Positions 1 through 15,825 of a stretch of DNA of 64,000 nucleotides are shown in pieces. Below the pieces are notes generated by a model. The model worked only from the letters and a program-made list of their open reading frames with translations, made no database searches and was not told where the DNA came from. The first letter of the stretch is position 1; each line of letters begins with the position of its first letter. Both the position numbers and the translations under genes were made by a program. Source of the stretch: Torreya grandis (taxonomy: Eukaryota; Streptophyta; Pinopsida; Cupressales; Taxaceae); contig JARHVA010008353.1 of NCBI GenBank assembly GCA_037957365.1, positions 62,001 to 126,000 on the forward strand. Reading direction: 5' to 3'.

Positions 1-996
1 ATTCCCCTAATATTTGAATCCTATTTTAAACCCTATTATAGTCTTTTACCAACTTCATTTCCCCTTTCCCTAACCTAAACCCTTTTTTAATAGTTTACAT
101 TGCATAATCAGCCACATCAACCTTATATCCTTGTTGATAAAACTTATTAGGGTCTAGGTCAGCCACTGATCGACCTCATCCATGACCTAGTTTGTTTTTA
201 TCAATTATGATACTAGGTTTATTAGGTTAACCTTGTCAACCTAAAATTTTATAAGGGTTTAGGGTTAGATCTACCTATATAAGCACATTTATTTTGTCAT
301 TTAAAAAAAAAGAGAAGAAGAAGTAAGATATATTGTGCATCTACTTATCCACCATTATACTTGAAGAGCAAGCTTAGAGTTTCATATTTTATTTAGAGAT
401 ATAGACCTTGTCTTGTGGAGAAGTCTTTTGGATGCATTTATAGGTTATGTAGCCTAGAGTTGATTTATCCTTGTCATCTTTACATACCACAACAACCTCT
501 TGTGAAGAAATTTGTTCAAGAGAGATATTGAGGCTCGATGGGTTCATATTCAAAGGTAAGTATTCCTAACTTTGTTCCTCCTTTGTAAGAGTAGATATAT
601 ATGCATTTTCAATTATTTTATATGCATTAAGATTTTGTATACATTGACATGACTATATGTCTTCTATGCATGTTTAATTTTAGTGTTTATTACCCCCACT
701 TTGAGCCATAATATTTGGTTATAATTAGATTAGATTTTCATTTACTTGTTATTAGTTTAGTAAATATGAAAAAACAGGACCTAGTTAGGGTTATTGCATA
801 GTTTTTCTTGACTGAAGGCTTTGGAACCCTCCCTAGTGATATTATTATGGTAAGACATCCCTTGGCTAGGTCTAGTAGATCCATATTGGTCATGACCACA
901 ATTATATAATGTACCCTCAATCATAACTGTAAGTAGGATTTATCTTCTTTGAGTAAGGATTAATTTTTAAATTTTTTAGATTTCTCATTGCATACA
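1..996 (+). repeat. 5' LTR of element A (partial)
   Basis: Matches the 3' LTR at 23549-24548 almost base for base in length (996 versus 1000 bp). It also matches, more weakly, the LTR ending at 61587. A TATA box (tatataag, 276-283) lies about 715 bp before the LTR end; the 3' LTR keeps a TATA box at the same place (23821-23830). The LTR ends in CA at 995-996. The upstream part, about 70 bp, lies outside the window. Confidence 0.8.
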
Positions 997-999
997 TTC

Positions 1000-1017
1000 T
1001 AGTGAAACCAATGTGAA
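1000..1017 (+). other. Putative primer-binding site of element A
   Basis: Three bases after the LTR end comes tagtgaaaccaatgtg. The related element at the right edge has tggtgaatccaattt at the same offset. The TGG start and the layout of an acceptor stem followed by a T-arm-like segment suit a tRNA 3' end. I could not assign the tRNA species. Confidence 0.5.
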
Positions 1018-3220
1018 TCTAACTCTTGAAAGTTTTTCTTTCACACCATCATTTTTGTCTTCCTATTATATTTTTATACATTTGAAATATTGTTTCAAAC
1101 TATTTGATGTATTTATAACTCTCTATGAACACATTTAAAACATAATTAGTTCAAATTGACTATGTTTTATCTATGTAGGTCTTCATCAATTATAGGTTAC
1201 TATATCAATCAGTTTGAGACAATATTCTTATTTATTTCTAGATTAGCATACACTATCAAACAAGTAAAATCTATATACTATTTTATTCCACCAACATAAA
1301 GGTTCATAAACACTATCAAATAGGTCAACTTTGTTCATTATTTCTTATTCAACACACAGGGTTTTGAATAACTTAGTCAAACTAGTCAACCTAGTTGGTA
1401 AAATTTGAAAATAGAAACTAAAGCACTACAAAATAAAAATTTGAAGTCTAAATCATATTCAAGACCACCAAAGTTACTTTCTCATCTCTCTTTGTCATTT
1501 TATATCTTCTTTTAGTAATATTTTTCATGAGTGGTAGTCTTCAAAATTGTATCCCTATAGCTAACTAGGTCAACCTAGTTGACTTAATTTTTTAGTTTGT
1601 CTTTTAATTGAGATACATAATTGAAATGTTCAAATATATTATTAAATAAATTTATTTTATATTAGAACAATGACCCATTCAACTCTATTTTATATTATTA
1701 TCATATAGTGTCACATAAACTAACTCTATATTATTCTCAATCAAGGAATTAACATCTATTTGATAGTAATTAATTCACATTTCCTTCTTAGTTGTTTACA
1801 TGCTTAGAGTAGCTCACATAGTATAATTAGGTGGTTTTAGAATTACTAATTTAGTTATACTATTCTATTATTTTTCACACACTACCAAACCACTTAAAAT
1901 TAAAAAAGTATTAAACATTTGTCTTCCCAAGGCCTACCTACTTGGATTTCATCACCAAGGGGGAAACCGACTTGGTTTTTTGGCCAAGTATAAATACATG
2001 GTTAATGGAATATATTGAAAAATCACCCAATACCCTTATCACTATATGATTATGAATTGAGGAGGTAGGGCCCAATACCAAGCCATTACCATTACTAATA
2101 CATATTCTTTTTATCCCAAATGTCTTGAAGCCAACTTTAGATTGATTTCTAGTGCCCTATTTCAACCAATTTTCCTATCACATTAACTTTATTATGTTTA
2201 AATAACACTTAGGGTGACCAATTAGCTATCATTTACTTTTCAATTGATTGCTTGTTCTTTGATCATTAAGTGTTTTATTTTAAAAACTTAAATTTGCCAT
2301 CATTGGTGCAAGGTTTGTTGTGTGCCCCAATTAGATCAGTCATATTGATCCAATTTTTTATGTGTTTTATTTCATTATTGATTTGAATTATCTTGAAAAA
2401 CATTTCCCTATTTCAATACACGTTCATCTTAGTCGATACAATCTCTTATAGACTATTCTACTTTCCTACTAGTAACACACAATTGACCTACATGACTATG
2501 TCTTCTTATCCCCCTATTCATTTTTATATTTAGTATTACACAGTCGAACAATATGACTACATATCCTTATCATCCAATTTATCCTTTTTGTCTACCATAC
2601 ATAGTTAACCTAAATGACTATGTATCCTTATCTATATATTCTCTTCCTTGGGTTGTAGAACACAATCAACTACTTTGATTCTATATCTTATTTTTTGAAT
2701 TTGTCTTTGAATCATCATCATCCTTATTAACCTTTATTTTTCATCATTAACTTCCTATTTTAGGACAACACAAAGTTAAACTGAACATATATTATGAACT
2801 TTACTAGTTCCAATAGGTTTTCCCATAAATAACTTATCTCTTTCACTTTATACAAAAGTAATGTGCATGTGGCCACTCGCACTATAAATTATGGGACTCC
2901 TCCTCATGCCTCTTTAGTTCTTACCCCTATTTTATCCTTATAAGATCATCCTAAATAAGAATATACTTTAGAAATGCTTTTCTTCATTAATGAATTTCCT
3001 CAACATCCAAGAAAAGACCTTTCCACTATTTATAACCTTATGATAAGTGGTCAAGAAGAATAACCCCATTCACCTTCCCCCTCATTCTCACATGGATTTT
3101 AGGGTGATAACTTCTATGATTCTCAACCTCTTCCTTCTCTTTTTATCCCCTCTCAACTATGACCTGTTCCTCCTTGATTTCTTCTACCTCCATGCCAAAT
3201 ATCTCTACTAACATGGTAGT
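1018..3220 (+). other. Leader region of element A, no ORF
   Basis: About 2.2 kb between the primer site and the first gag-like frame. No coding frame is supported. Variants of ctaggtcaacctagttgac recur (for example around 1372-1400 and 1565-1582). The part at 1921-2120 aligns with 62330-62520 in the second family member, so the leader is a conserved part of the family and not unrelated DNA. Confidence 0.55.
2470..2700 (+). repeat. Tandem repeat of about 60 bp in the leader
   Basis: Units start near 2478, 2538, 2599 and 2660. Each opens with an acaca-g/a-tt/tc-ga/aac core, followed by 'atgactatgt' or a close variant and a pyrimidine-rich tail. About 3.7 degenerate units are present. The related element has a 50-bp tandem array at the equivalent place. 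Confidence 0.6.
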
Positions 3221-3299
3221 TTCAACATATAGTGGGCCTTTTCCAAGATCCACCATTATCAATCACACCACTATTACATAATTTGATACCAATGGTAAT

Positions 3300-4650
3300 C
3301 ATGTGACTAGTTCTTCCTTTTCTTCTAATCCTTCTACCAGTGCATCTTTTGATACACAAGCTAATCATGCCAATAGTTTCTCTTTTTCTACCAACACCTC
3401 TCAAGCCACTAACACCATGCATGCCACTACTCATAGTGGTACCCAAGCCACTAATACCAATGTTAATATTTTTCATGCCATGCACACTAATAACAAACCA
3501 CTCAAACCCATAAAATTTTATTGTAAACTCTTAACCAAATGAATGATTTTCAAGTTAATAATGCCAACCAAATGAATCAAATGTATAATCACCTTATACA
3601 CCTCTAAAATCAACCTCAATAGGTTCTATAGGTATCACACGATCTAAATACCCCTACCCCCCTCAAGGATTCCCATGGAAACCTTATTCCCCAACCACCC
3701 ATTATTAAAAAAATGATTAAACATCTTCAAAATGAACCTTTTATGCCTTAAATTTCCAACATAGATATAGGAAGCATCACCCTTACCATTAGTTATAATG
3801 GGTCACCTTATCCTACCTTACATTTAAAAATGTTTGGCTATCTATATAAAGATTAGGTCAAGTTGAATACATTTGCCTCTAACAATTTATTAGCAAAAAC
3901 CCTCTCTAGAGATGTTTAGGATTTGTATAACGAACTCAAGTCTCATTCTATCACTAGTTTGAAAGATATATTTAACTCTTTAGTATAAGAGGTTCAAACT
4001 AGTGACCTCTTTGAGAATACCTTGGCTCATTTTATCAATTACAAGTAACTTGAGACTGAAACCACACAAGCTTTTATCAAATGGTTTAAGACCTTATCTA
4101 ATAAGTGTGAGCACAACATCGAAGATGGTAACCTCTTTCATCTATTCACTAATTCTCTATATCCTAAATTGTAATATCGATTTAAGACTCTCTCCACAAA
4201 CTTTAGAAGAGACCCTCAACCAAGATAAGTGATAATATTTTATCACGCATAAATTAAGCCATCCCAACCTCCTATGGTAAATTCAATTCTCATCAAAAAT
4301 AAAATCATCGTGCTACCAATGATGATGTCATTGATTCCTATGATACCATTCATAATATCCAATCTATTTCTCTTGCCCCTACTTTGGAGCATGCTTCCCC
4401 TTTCAACCACACCCCTAATCCTCAATTATATCAAATAAACAACATCAATGTTCATAAGTCATTATCCTTAGTTGAAATCCAAAAGCATATACTATTTCCT
4501 CTTCCATATGATATTAATCCCACTCACCATATTAAATCATGGTATGATCCAAATAAATTATGTTGGTTTCACGTTAGTTAGGGTCACTCTCATGAAACTT
4601 ATAGGCAATTGCATAACTTAGTTATGTATTTCCTCCTTGGTCTAAATTTT
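3300..4650 (+). pseudogene. Gag relic of element A
   Basis: A serine/threonine/asparagine-rich segment (3303-3542) precedes a gag-type core readable at 3820-4200. The core reads like a Retrotrans_gag domain: alternating aromatic/leucine helices, 'SITSLKDIFNSLV' and 'AHFINYK' followed by 'TTQAFIKWFKTLSNKC'. Near 4553-4620 is 'LCWFHVS-GHSHETY', which resembles the CxxH-GH-C finger at the C-terminus of Tat/Ogre-type gag, with the last Cys missing. Several in-frame stops and frame changes show it is dead. The homologous frame is seen at 63108-64000. Gag would form the capsid of virus-like particles. Confidence 0.6.
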
Positions 4651-5589
4651 GATCATGATTCAATCATTTGTAAATGTCAACAAGCCTATTACATTCCCTT
4701 CAAAGCTCACAAGACATAAAATAAAATCAAGCTTTCAATCAGGCTAATATTCATTTGGCCATTTACAAAGATCCTCTTCCAAACCATAAAGATAATAATG
4801 ACAAGCCTACTCCTTCAACCAATAAATTTAAAAGTATTATAGACCAAACTCCTGAAGAGAATGTTGTAAATATGACTAATATTTGAAGAGTGGTTGCTTT
4901 CATTGATTCTCATCATATGTACCAACCACCCCAAACTTTCTATGTTATCAAAGATTCTTCCCCAACTCACATAATAGATTTGGGTCAAGAGGACCTCATC
5001 TCTTTTTAAGAAAAAAATCTAACACCTCTATTGGATAACACCTGTCATACTATTTATATAGTTTTACCAACCTCTTTACCCATTGACAACATCATTCAAC
5101 CTTATAATACCACTTATTCAAATCAATCCCAAGACAAATATAAATAAACCACCCCATCCTCTTAAGACGAACCATTTTTTCCCCAAACTAAACCAAACAC
5201 ATCCTATTAATGCAAGTTGACATACACTTCTAACCATCCTTCCCAAAATCTCCTCCAACAACATGCACCTCTATCCAATAGTCCATTTATGGGTTATGAT
5301 GAATGGGACCCTATCATATAACTTACCAATCTCCCATATCAAATTCTCTTTATCAAACTCATGTAGACATCTCTACATCATCACAACCACCTTATGTAAC
5401 TTTTATTCAAAATGAACATCCATTGTCCTCCCCTAGAAGGATGTGAACCTACTTTATCTAAGTTAGAAATTGTAATCTTGTAATAATGCAAAAAGGTGTC
5501 TATACACATTGATGAAATAATATACACTTCTCTCTCTTGAAAATTTTCATATTTCTTTTATGATCCCATATAATATTTTGATTCATGTG

Positions 5590-5945
5590 GATTATCCTTC
5601 CCTCTTTATAAGCATTTAAATTGGTGAAATCTAAGTAAAGAGTGCTTTGGTTGATGAAGGTTTATGTAATTATGTTTCCTCTCTCGACTTCATTAAATCC
5701 TTAGATAGTCTAAGTATAATCTTAAGTCCACACATAACACATTTCAAGGTTATGATCATAGGAAAATTCTTCCTTTAGGATATGTATAGCTCCATATTAC
5801 CATCCCACCTATCATTATTCAAGTGAAGGTTATGATATTTAAATTTTCCCTCTCCTATAATATATTACTTGGTAGGCCATGGACTCATCGCCTGAGGGCT
5901 ATCACTCCTTTTTGTTTTCCAATTTCTCAAGTTTCCTCATAATGG
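5590..5945 (+). pseudogene. Retroviral-type aspartic protease relic of element A
   Basis: Translation gives 'ALVDEGLCNYVSSLDFIKSL', where plant Tat/Ogre-type gypsy proteases have an L-x-D-x-G-S-S-x-N-V segment. It then continues, after a frame shift, to 'YNILLGRPWTH' (5855-5885), the strongly conserved end of this protease family. The catalytic Asp is readable, but the following Gly/Ser are altered to E-G and stops occur. The enzyme would have cleaved the gag-pol polyprotein. No RT follows where it should. Confidence 0.65.
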
Positions 5946-6237
5946 TTATATCTATATGATTCAAGTAAAAACTAACCCTTTTAATTTTTAACATTTTCAA
6001 TACCATGGTGTATTCAAAATTCTAACCATTGAACCCTTGTCAAGTGTTCCATTCTGATAATCTCAACATTTTAATTTCCCTGTCAACTCTATGTGAGGCT
6101 ATCATGGTCACCTTAAACTCATTAGGAATATACCAATTAACCTCTTAAATTCCAATGATGATGATCTAGATGAGATCAACCTCAAGATTTAAACTTTATA
6201 TCTCTCTCCTCATATCATTTCCTAGCATCTATAATCT

Positions 6238-7572
6238 TTGAAGACATGTTCCCTTCAACCAGTTAACAATGATATACCTATAGTCTTAACTAAGACTCGA
6301 CACTCTATTCATCATGAAACCTCTGATGAGAAGGTCATATCTACCTATACCATTGGTCTTTATACACCTAACTATGATGATACTTATAATTTAGTTGACC
6401 CATTTCTAGGAGGTTTTGTTTAGGCTAGATATGTTGAGATCCTTCATTATCATTTTTCTTTGTTTCAGTCTTTCATTTTATCATATCACATTCAATATTA
6501 CATAGTTCCTAATTTTATAATTATTCCTCTTATTCATATGGTAGATATGGCACATTCACATGGCACACCACCAATTTCTGAAGAGCCTATTATGAAAATG
6601 CTTATGGATCATGCTATGATTGGTCCCTATAACTTCACTAGATAATAGGATACCTATAGCCTACTTCTCCCTAAGATGCTTACTATTATCACTAAGACCT
6701 TTGTGCATCCTACTCTTCCTTCAGTTGATCCTAGTCTATATCTTATTCCAAATCTACCTTTAGCTAAGTCTCATACTAATTCTAATTCTATTTTCCCTTT
6801 AGTTGAGCCTCACCCAATCTCTTCACTAGGCCCAACTCCCCTTGGTAATGGCTTTCTTACTTTACCACTACTTGATCATCTACCTGCCCAATGGATTAAT
6901 CAGTTGTATTATGACATTCATAGAGTTTATAGTCATTAGACTAGAGAATGTAAACTATACTAACCTTCCCCAACTTCTACTTCCACTCCCTCTATTATTA
7001 CACCCACAAATTATATTAACCACTGTATATGTTACTTTCATAACATAGATAATCATTCATCCACCCATTATCTAAAGCTTTGATAATATATTAACACATT
7101 TCATCCTACTCTTCCTCATCCTAAATATAATTCTATACCTCCTTCCAAGTTATTACCTAAGCATAATCTAAAATATGGAGAGGTATATTATTTATGGCAC
7201 TAGTGTGGTATCCATCACATTGATCATTGCCTCATCCCCCTATATCATCTTTAGGATCACCTTATGACCATTCCTACACCTATTATTCCTCATCCTATAT
7301 GTTACCCACATAATAAGGCTCACCCTTCTTCCCCCATGGTTCCTCTACCAATGGTCCCTTCTTTCCTCGTGGTTCTTCCACCTATGGTCCTTTCTCTACC
7401 TATGGTTCCTCCACCCGTAGACTCCTCTTCACATATGATCCCTTATCCACCAGTGGCTCCTTCATGTCCCAAATATTCCATTCATATTTATTCTCCCAAG
7501 TATCATATGAATGATGGCCATCATGACCATAATACTTTAGACATGATTACATTTTCTATCCAAAATATTTGA
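6238..7572 (+). pseudogene. Unrecognised single-frame ORF relic, gag-finger-like and proline-rich
   Basis: Four open stretches (6238-6423, 6460-6645, 6676-6939, 7264-7572) are all in the same frame, giving about 445 codons broken by roughly ten stops. It contains 'YYDIHRVYSH-TRECKLY' (6914-6963), close to the CxxH-GH-C finger of Tat/Ogre gag with the first Cys changed to Tyr. A second H/C-rich stretch follows, 'LWH-CGIHHIDHC' (7193-7231). The C-terminal part has repeated M-V-P-P/L-P motifs (7336-7410). It may be a duplicated gag C-terminus or a spacer between protease and RT. The shared frame supports past coding; the function is not known. Confidence 0.45.
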
Positions 7573-10657
<3,085 letters not shown>

Positions 10658-10660
<3 letters not shown>

Positions 10661-11860
10661 CAAAATATATCTATCTACTATAATCATATGAAACTAGTAT
10701 CCTATATCAAATATTAAATCAAAATTACAACATTTCTCACTAGTGTTGGTGTCACCAACCATTTTATCTCCATGTTATTTATTATATTATGGTGAATGAT
10801 ATAGTGCCTACCATGTACATTCATCCACATGCATTGGATCCCCTCTTGATGCCACTTACTTTCATACTCAACTAGTCTATGGTCTAACATGTTGTAGCCT
10901 AATCATAGGTATCTCTACTATTACTCCTCCTCCTCTCCCCCTCATCTCTCTAGCATGGCATGCCCTATAAATAGGTAGTAATAGAGGGGTATCCATTTAT
11001 GGGAGTCTAAAATACCCTATAAAGTTTAATACTAGATGTGTCTCCACCCATGAGGTTTAATGGCTCATGATCTACACCCATGCCAACCTTGTTGCAACAG
11101 TCAACCAACTAGGTCATACAGTAGTAATGTGCATGTAGGTATGAGACATGATTTCCCATCATGTGATAGTATATAATGATATTCTTATCAATTATATGTG
11201 TACCATTTGATGATATGTATTATATTTCCTCATCCAAGTGGCATAATTAAATCACCTCTAGATTTTTGGGTAGCCTAATGATGACGTGAATGTCTAGGTA
11301 GGGATAGTTTCCTTGATATACCACTTTGGATTATAATTACACCTATAATTTAGGGGGGAAGGGAGAGAGATAACTAAAATAAAAATATTATAAGGGATGT
11401 GATACACCAAATAAGATGATTACTTCTAAATAGAAACATGTTACACATGAGAATAAAGGACTAACCAAACATACACTCCTTCAATCTACATCTTCTCACA
11501 TCAATGTTACATTATGAGGTTATGGATGAATGTGCAAAGCTAGGAGGACTAGATAATAGGCCTTGAATGGACCTATTGACTATAATAGCTCACTTAATTC
11601 TTTTAATTTCTTATAACACTTCACATGCCCTACAAAAAGAAGCTTTCCAACTATAAATAGGATGAAAGAATGAGACAATATAATAAGGAATCCATAGTCT
11701 TCACAAAGCAAGATCCAACATTAAAGTATAAAACACTATGAATATTCATGAAGATTTGAAAATAAATAGTCTTATTTATCAAATGGTATGAAAATAATTA
11801 GGGATTCACCATACTCAGGTGGAGCATACGTTATAATGGCCAAAATGGCTAATTCTTATA

Positions 11861-11901
<41 letters not shown>

Positions 11902-14792
11902 AGAGAGAATTCCAATGGTCACAAGGAAACTTTTCAAGCTAAGAGAATTAGTTAGTTATGTATGGGAATATTTTTTTTGATAACCATGCAAGTTTAGGAA
12001 GCACAAGTGTCCATCCAAGTCATAAAACTATGAAAAATGGCATGAAACTCCTCATTTTGGCTCAAAAAACTGCCTTCATGATTTAGAATTTTTTTAATAT
12101 CCCAAAACTGATTAGGTATAGATATTATGATTTTAATTAAATTTAATTATTTTATACATTCCTCTCCATGCATTGGTTATAGGTCTGGTCATTTAGAATC
12201 ATCTGGGAATGCACCATCATCATCTGTAGTCCAAAAAACTCTTCTTTCATGCACCCTACACACTTGGCCTCAAATTTGGATTCAATTTTCCATGAAAATA
12301 CATAAGTTTGAGTGTAATAAAAGTTTAAATACCCTTAATTTCATTATAATCACTAAATACACCTTAAAATCATTACCACTTAGAGTTTTCACACTTCTCA
12401 CTAGTTTGGTCACTATGCCAGTTTTGACTAGCTAAGATGAAATCTCTAAGTTAGTTAATAGTTATCATAAGGAATTAAATTAAAATGGGGAGTTATAAAA
12501 ATTCCTAATCCTTCTCCCAAATTTTGTTTCATATTTAGACTCCTCCTAGGAACCTACATAATGCATAAAACTATCAAGAAAAGTATGTTTTGTACCCTAT
12601 CCTTACAAGTTCATATAGCTCAAAATTATGGGAGGGATATTTAGTGAGTCCTTTACAATTTCAAATAAATTTCATGTTTAAACTATGTCATCTAGATAGC
12701 TATCTAAGATTTTTTTCTCCATCAGGTCTCTAGCAAGGGTTTAGGAGGGTTTTAACCTATTTTCACTCTTAAGGTTTATTCATAAAAATTGACTTTATAA
12801 ACTCAAACTAATTCCAAAAAAAAAATTTAAGACCTTTTTAACTCCTTTAAACTCCTTTTTCATTCATTTACATTCTCATGAAAGATGTGAGTGTTCAAAA
12901 CTAGCCTATCAAGCTATTTTCCCCATTTTAGTAGGCCTAACATTGGTCCCAAGCCATAAATTGACTCTCCTTATAATTTTCATACAAATTGAAAGATTTC
13001 ATATACCTATAATGAACCTATAACCATTATAATATGATAGGAATCATATCTCATGTTAGAAGTGCAACTGACCTTTCATTTGGGCACTAGAGTTAAACCT
13101 TACTTAATAGGTCTGAGTGCAATCTTTGCCATCCAAACCTTTATATTGGAATAATATTCATTAAATAATATTTAAAACATATTTAATAACCCTAAAAACA
13201 TGATTTATATATTTATAATTCCCATATAAGGTTTTAAGTTTAAATGCTTTCTCATTTGGATTTCTATGCCTAGCCATGCCTAGTTTGTTTACCTATAAAT
13301 TTGAGGGTTTGGGATAACTTGATAATATTAACTCATTATTTATTGATTTTAAATGATTTAATGGATTTTTTAAAACCTCCTACATCTAATTTAAATTTTA
13401 AAACATCTCCTAAGACCATCCATTTACAACCCTTCTCCAAAATTGTCAGTTTATGTTCATAACAGAGTGCCTTCTATCTAAGACAAAATAAAGGCAACTC
13501 CCCTACTTCCTAAGATAATGGTGGATAATTTATAGGGTTATAAAATTAATATAGGTTATATACACAAATTTTGAAATCTCTACTAGGTCATTTGACCCTC
13601 CAAAGGCCTCAAGTTCCAAGATAGACTTTCTTTTATCATAGACTATGCAGGATTCTTCATGTGGACTATGTTTTGCACTTGGAAGTGTCTTTCCTTTGTT
13701 TTTTATCCATTATGATAGTTTAATAAGGTTATTTTAACCATAATAAGTATTTAAAAAATTCTATTAAACCCTCATAATCTTTTCTTTCACCTTAAAACCC
13801 TTCCCTACTCAATCAAGCCTAACTCGTAAGTTAACCTTACCTGTAGGTGTCTCCCTACCTATAGGTGTCTTTTGCTTGATTGGAATCTAATAAAAATGTG
13901 AAAAGACCCCATTTTAAAATATATGTGTTTATATATCAAATTTTTTATTAATTTTTTACCTTATTTCAATGAAAATAAATATTAGATGCCAAGTTTCATC
14001 TCACTACCTGTCTCAGTGAATCTTAGCTGACTGTATGGGAGTTTCAAGACCTATAGGTGTAAATATATGATCTAAGATTTAATTTATAGTTTTAAATTCT
14101 CCTTGAATTTATATACACATTTTTTACTCTCTTAATTTATTCCATCCTTTCACATTTACTTTAAACTCTCAAATAGTATACCTTTTGGATTGTTTTTCCT
14201 TCTTCAATAGTAATCCCTGCTTGTAGGTGTTTATACATGTTTGAGTCTTGAGTATAGCACTTGGATAATTTATAAGGGGTTATGGACCACACTAAATAAT
14301 TTCCATTTAAATATAATTTATATCTATACCTTTTTATCATGTCAATTTTTAACTCAAGCTTATTGTCCCTCTTAGTCACAACAGACTATGTTTTTACTTG
14401 GGAATACCCCTGTAAGTGTTATTTTGTATGAATTAGGCCTTAAGGAAAATGTTTGGAAATTTTACTCAATAATCCATCCATATTAATTTGATCATGATGA
14501 TACTCATCAATTCACCTTGTGTGGCCTTAGATCATCACTTAGGCATGTTTCTCATCTCACGGTTCCCTTACAGTCACCTACAGCTAGCTATAGGTGCTCA
14601 TTGTAGGTGTAAATTGGGTTGGAAGATCATCATTTATTACTTAAAACCTATAAATAAGCTTCCAATAACCTTATAAAACCATTAAAATACCTTAATACTC
14701 ATTTATTCAATAAAATAAAAACCTTATTAAACTTTAACTCCATGTTGGTTGTAGGTGCTTATTTTCATGGTCTGTGTATGGACTGAAGGTGT
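10658..14792. other. Unassigned AT-rich interior of element A, left of the nested copia
   Basis: No supported gene. It contains a (GA)15 run at 11867-11896 and, from about 13840, scattered copies of a tgtaggtgt word. The word continues on the far side of the nested copia, so the two flanks were once continuous. Confidence 0.5.
11867..11896 (+). repeat. (GA)15 microsatellite
   Basis: Thirty bases of perfect GA repeat, followed by an impure purine tail to about 11908. Confidence 0.95.
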
Positions 14793-14797
14793 GTATA

Positions 14798-15692
14798 TGT
14801 TAGGTTGTGGAGCTAAAAGCTTCAACTCTTTGCAAATAGTAGGAACAAAAGGTTGCAAAGATCCAGGAGCACCGGCATCGGCATCATAACTGACGTCGGT
14901 CGTGACCAGTGCAGAAGGCCACTGGCGACAGCAGAGAGTCGGCTGACGTCGGTAGAACCAGGCAAGCAGGGACCGGTGTCGGTCACCTGTGTGTTCCAGA
15001 ACTATTCATTGCATGGATAGTTAGTTAAGTGAAAAAAGAGTTTGCATGTAAAGACTAGTTAGAGTCTTGAGCTGTGAGGATAATTGTCTAAATTAAGAGT
15101 CTGAGTTATTGTTTAAGTCTGGGATCTATTTATAGACCCATTGGCATGTATTGTATAAGTATGAGATAGAAAGGAAGGCAAGTAAGTTCCTTCCATTTTA
15201 ATATCATTGAGTTACAGGTTGTTGCAAGCTCATAAGGGATCTACATGTAAGTTTGGTCTATTGAATTGCAAGTTGCAGGTTCATGGGAGATCAACTTGAA
15301 GTGCTATAGAGTGCTTGGTGTACCGGCAGGGTTATTACTGACTGGTTGGAGAGGTGAACACCAATTCTATGTGTGAGTTGGTTGTTGGGACCATTTTTTG
15401 TGTAAGAGAGTGTTGTGAAGAAGAATTACTATACACTTGAGGTGTGGGAAACCTCTGTAAGGTGGAAGAGTGTGGCGGCTCTTTGTAGTATTCTTTTCTG
15501 TAAAGTGTTAATACAAGATAGTGTATTGTCTCTCATATTCTGTGCTATCGGTGAATTCTAGTTACTTGTGTTTCTAGTTATTTCTGCATATTTAATTACT
15601 TATATTTGGTAATCATATTGTGCTCTTTATAAGGAGGAAGATCCTAACAAGAGGAATTAGAATAGGTGTGTTTGTTCTTGGATTTCCCTACA
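14798..15692 (+). repeat. 5' LTR of the nested copia
   Basis: 895 bp, TG...CA. A TATA-like box (ctatttatagacc) is at about 15126-15138. A cluster of gacgtc/catcgg motifs lies at 14872-14983 in the presumed U3, some 150-250 bp upstream of that box. Confidence 0.95.
15126..15138 (+). promoter_or_regulatory. TATA-box candidate of the copia LTR
   Basis: ctatttatagacc, preserved in the 3' LTR near 18813-18825. The position about 330 bp into the LTR suits the start of R. Confidence 0.55.
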
Positions 15693-15694
15693 AT

Positions 15695-15706
15695 TGGTAT
15701 CAGAGC
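15695..15706 (+). other. Primer-binding site (initiator tRNA-Met)
   Basis: tggtatcagagc, the standard plant copia primer site, begins two bases after the 5' LTR. Confidence 0.95.
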
Positions 15707-15825
15707 TTTTGGTTGGGATACTAACAGATTGGTTTAGATCTGGGTAGTGTGTTTTGATTACAGGTTACTCACAGGGTTTCTATTTGAGTGGGAGTTGAGC
15801 AATGGTATAAGACAGTAAGCTACAA

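Noticed and set aside
3222..3485. 87-codon minus-strand frame opposite the element A gag
   Set aside because: Antisense shadow of the Ser/Thr-rich gag segment on the plus strand.
7264..7572. Proline-rich 102-codon frame as a host structural protein gene
   Set aside because: It is in frame with the upstream gag-finger-like relic and has no promoter or partner exons. It is better read as part of a transposon frame.
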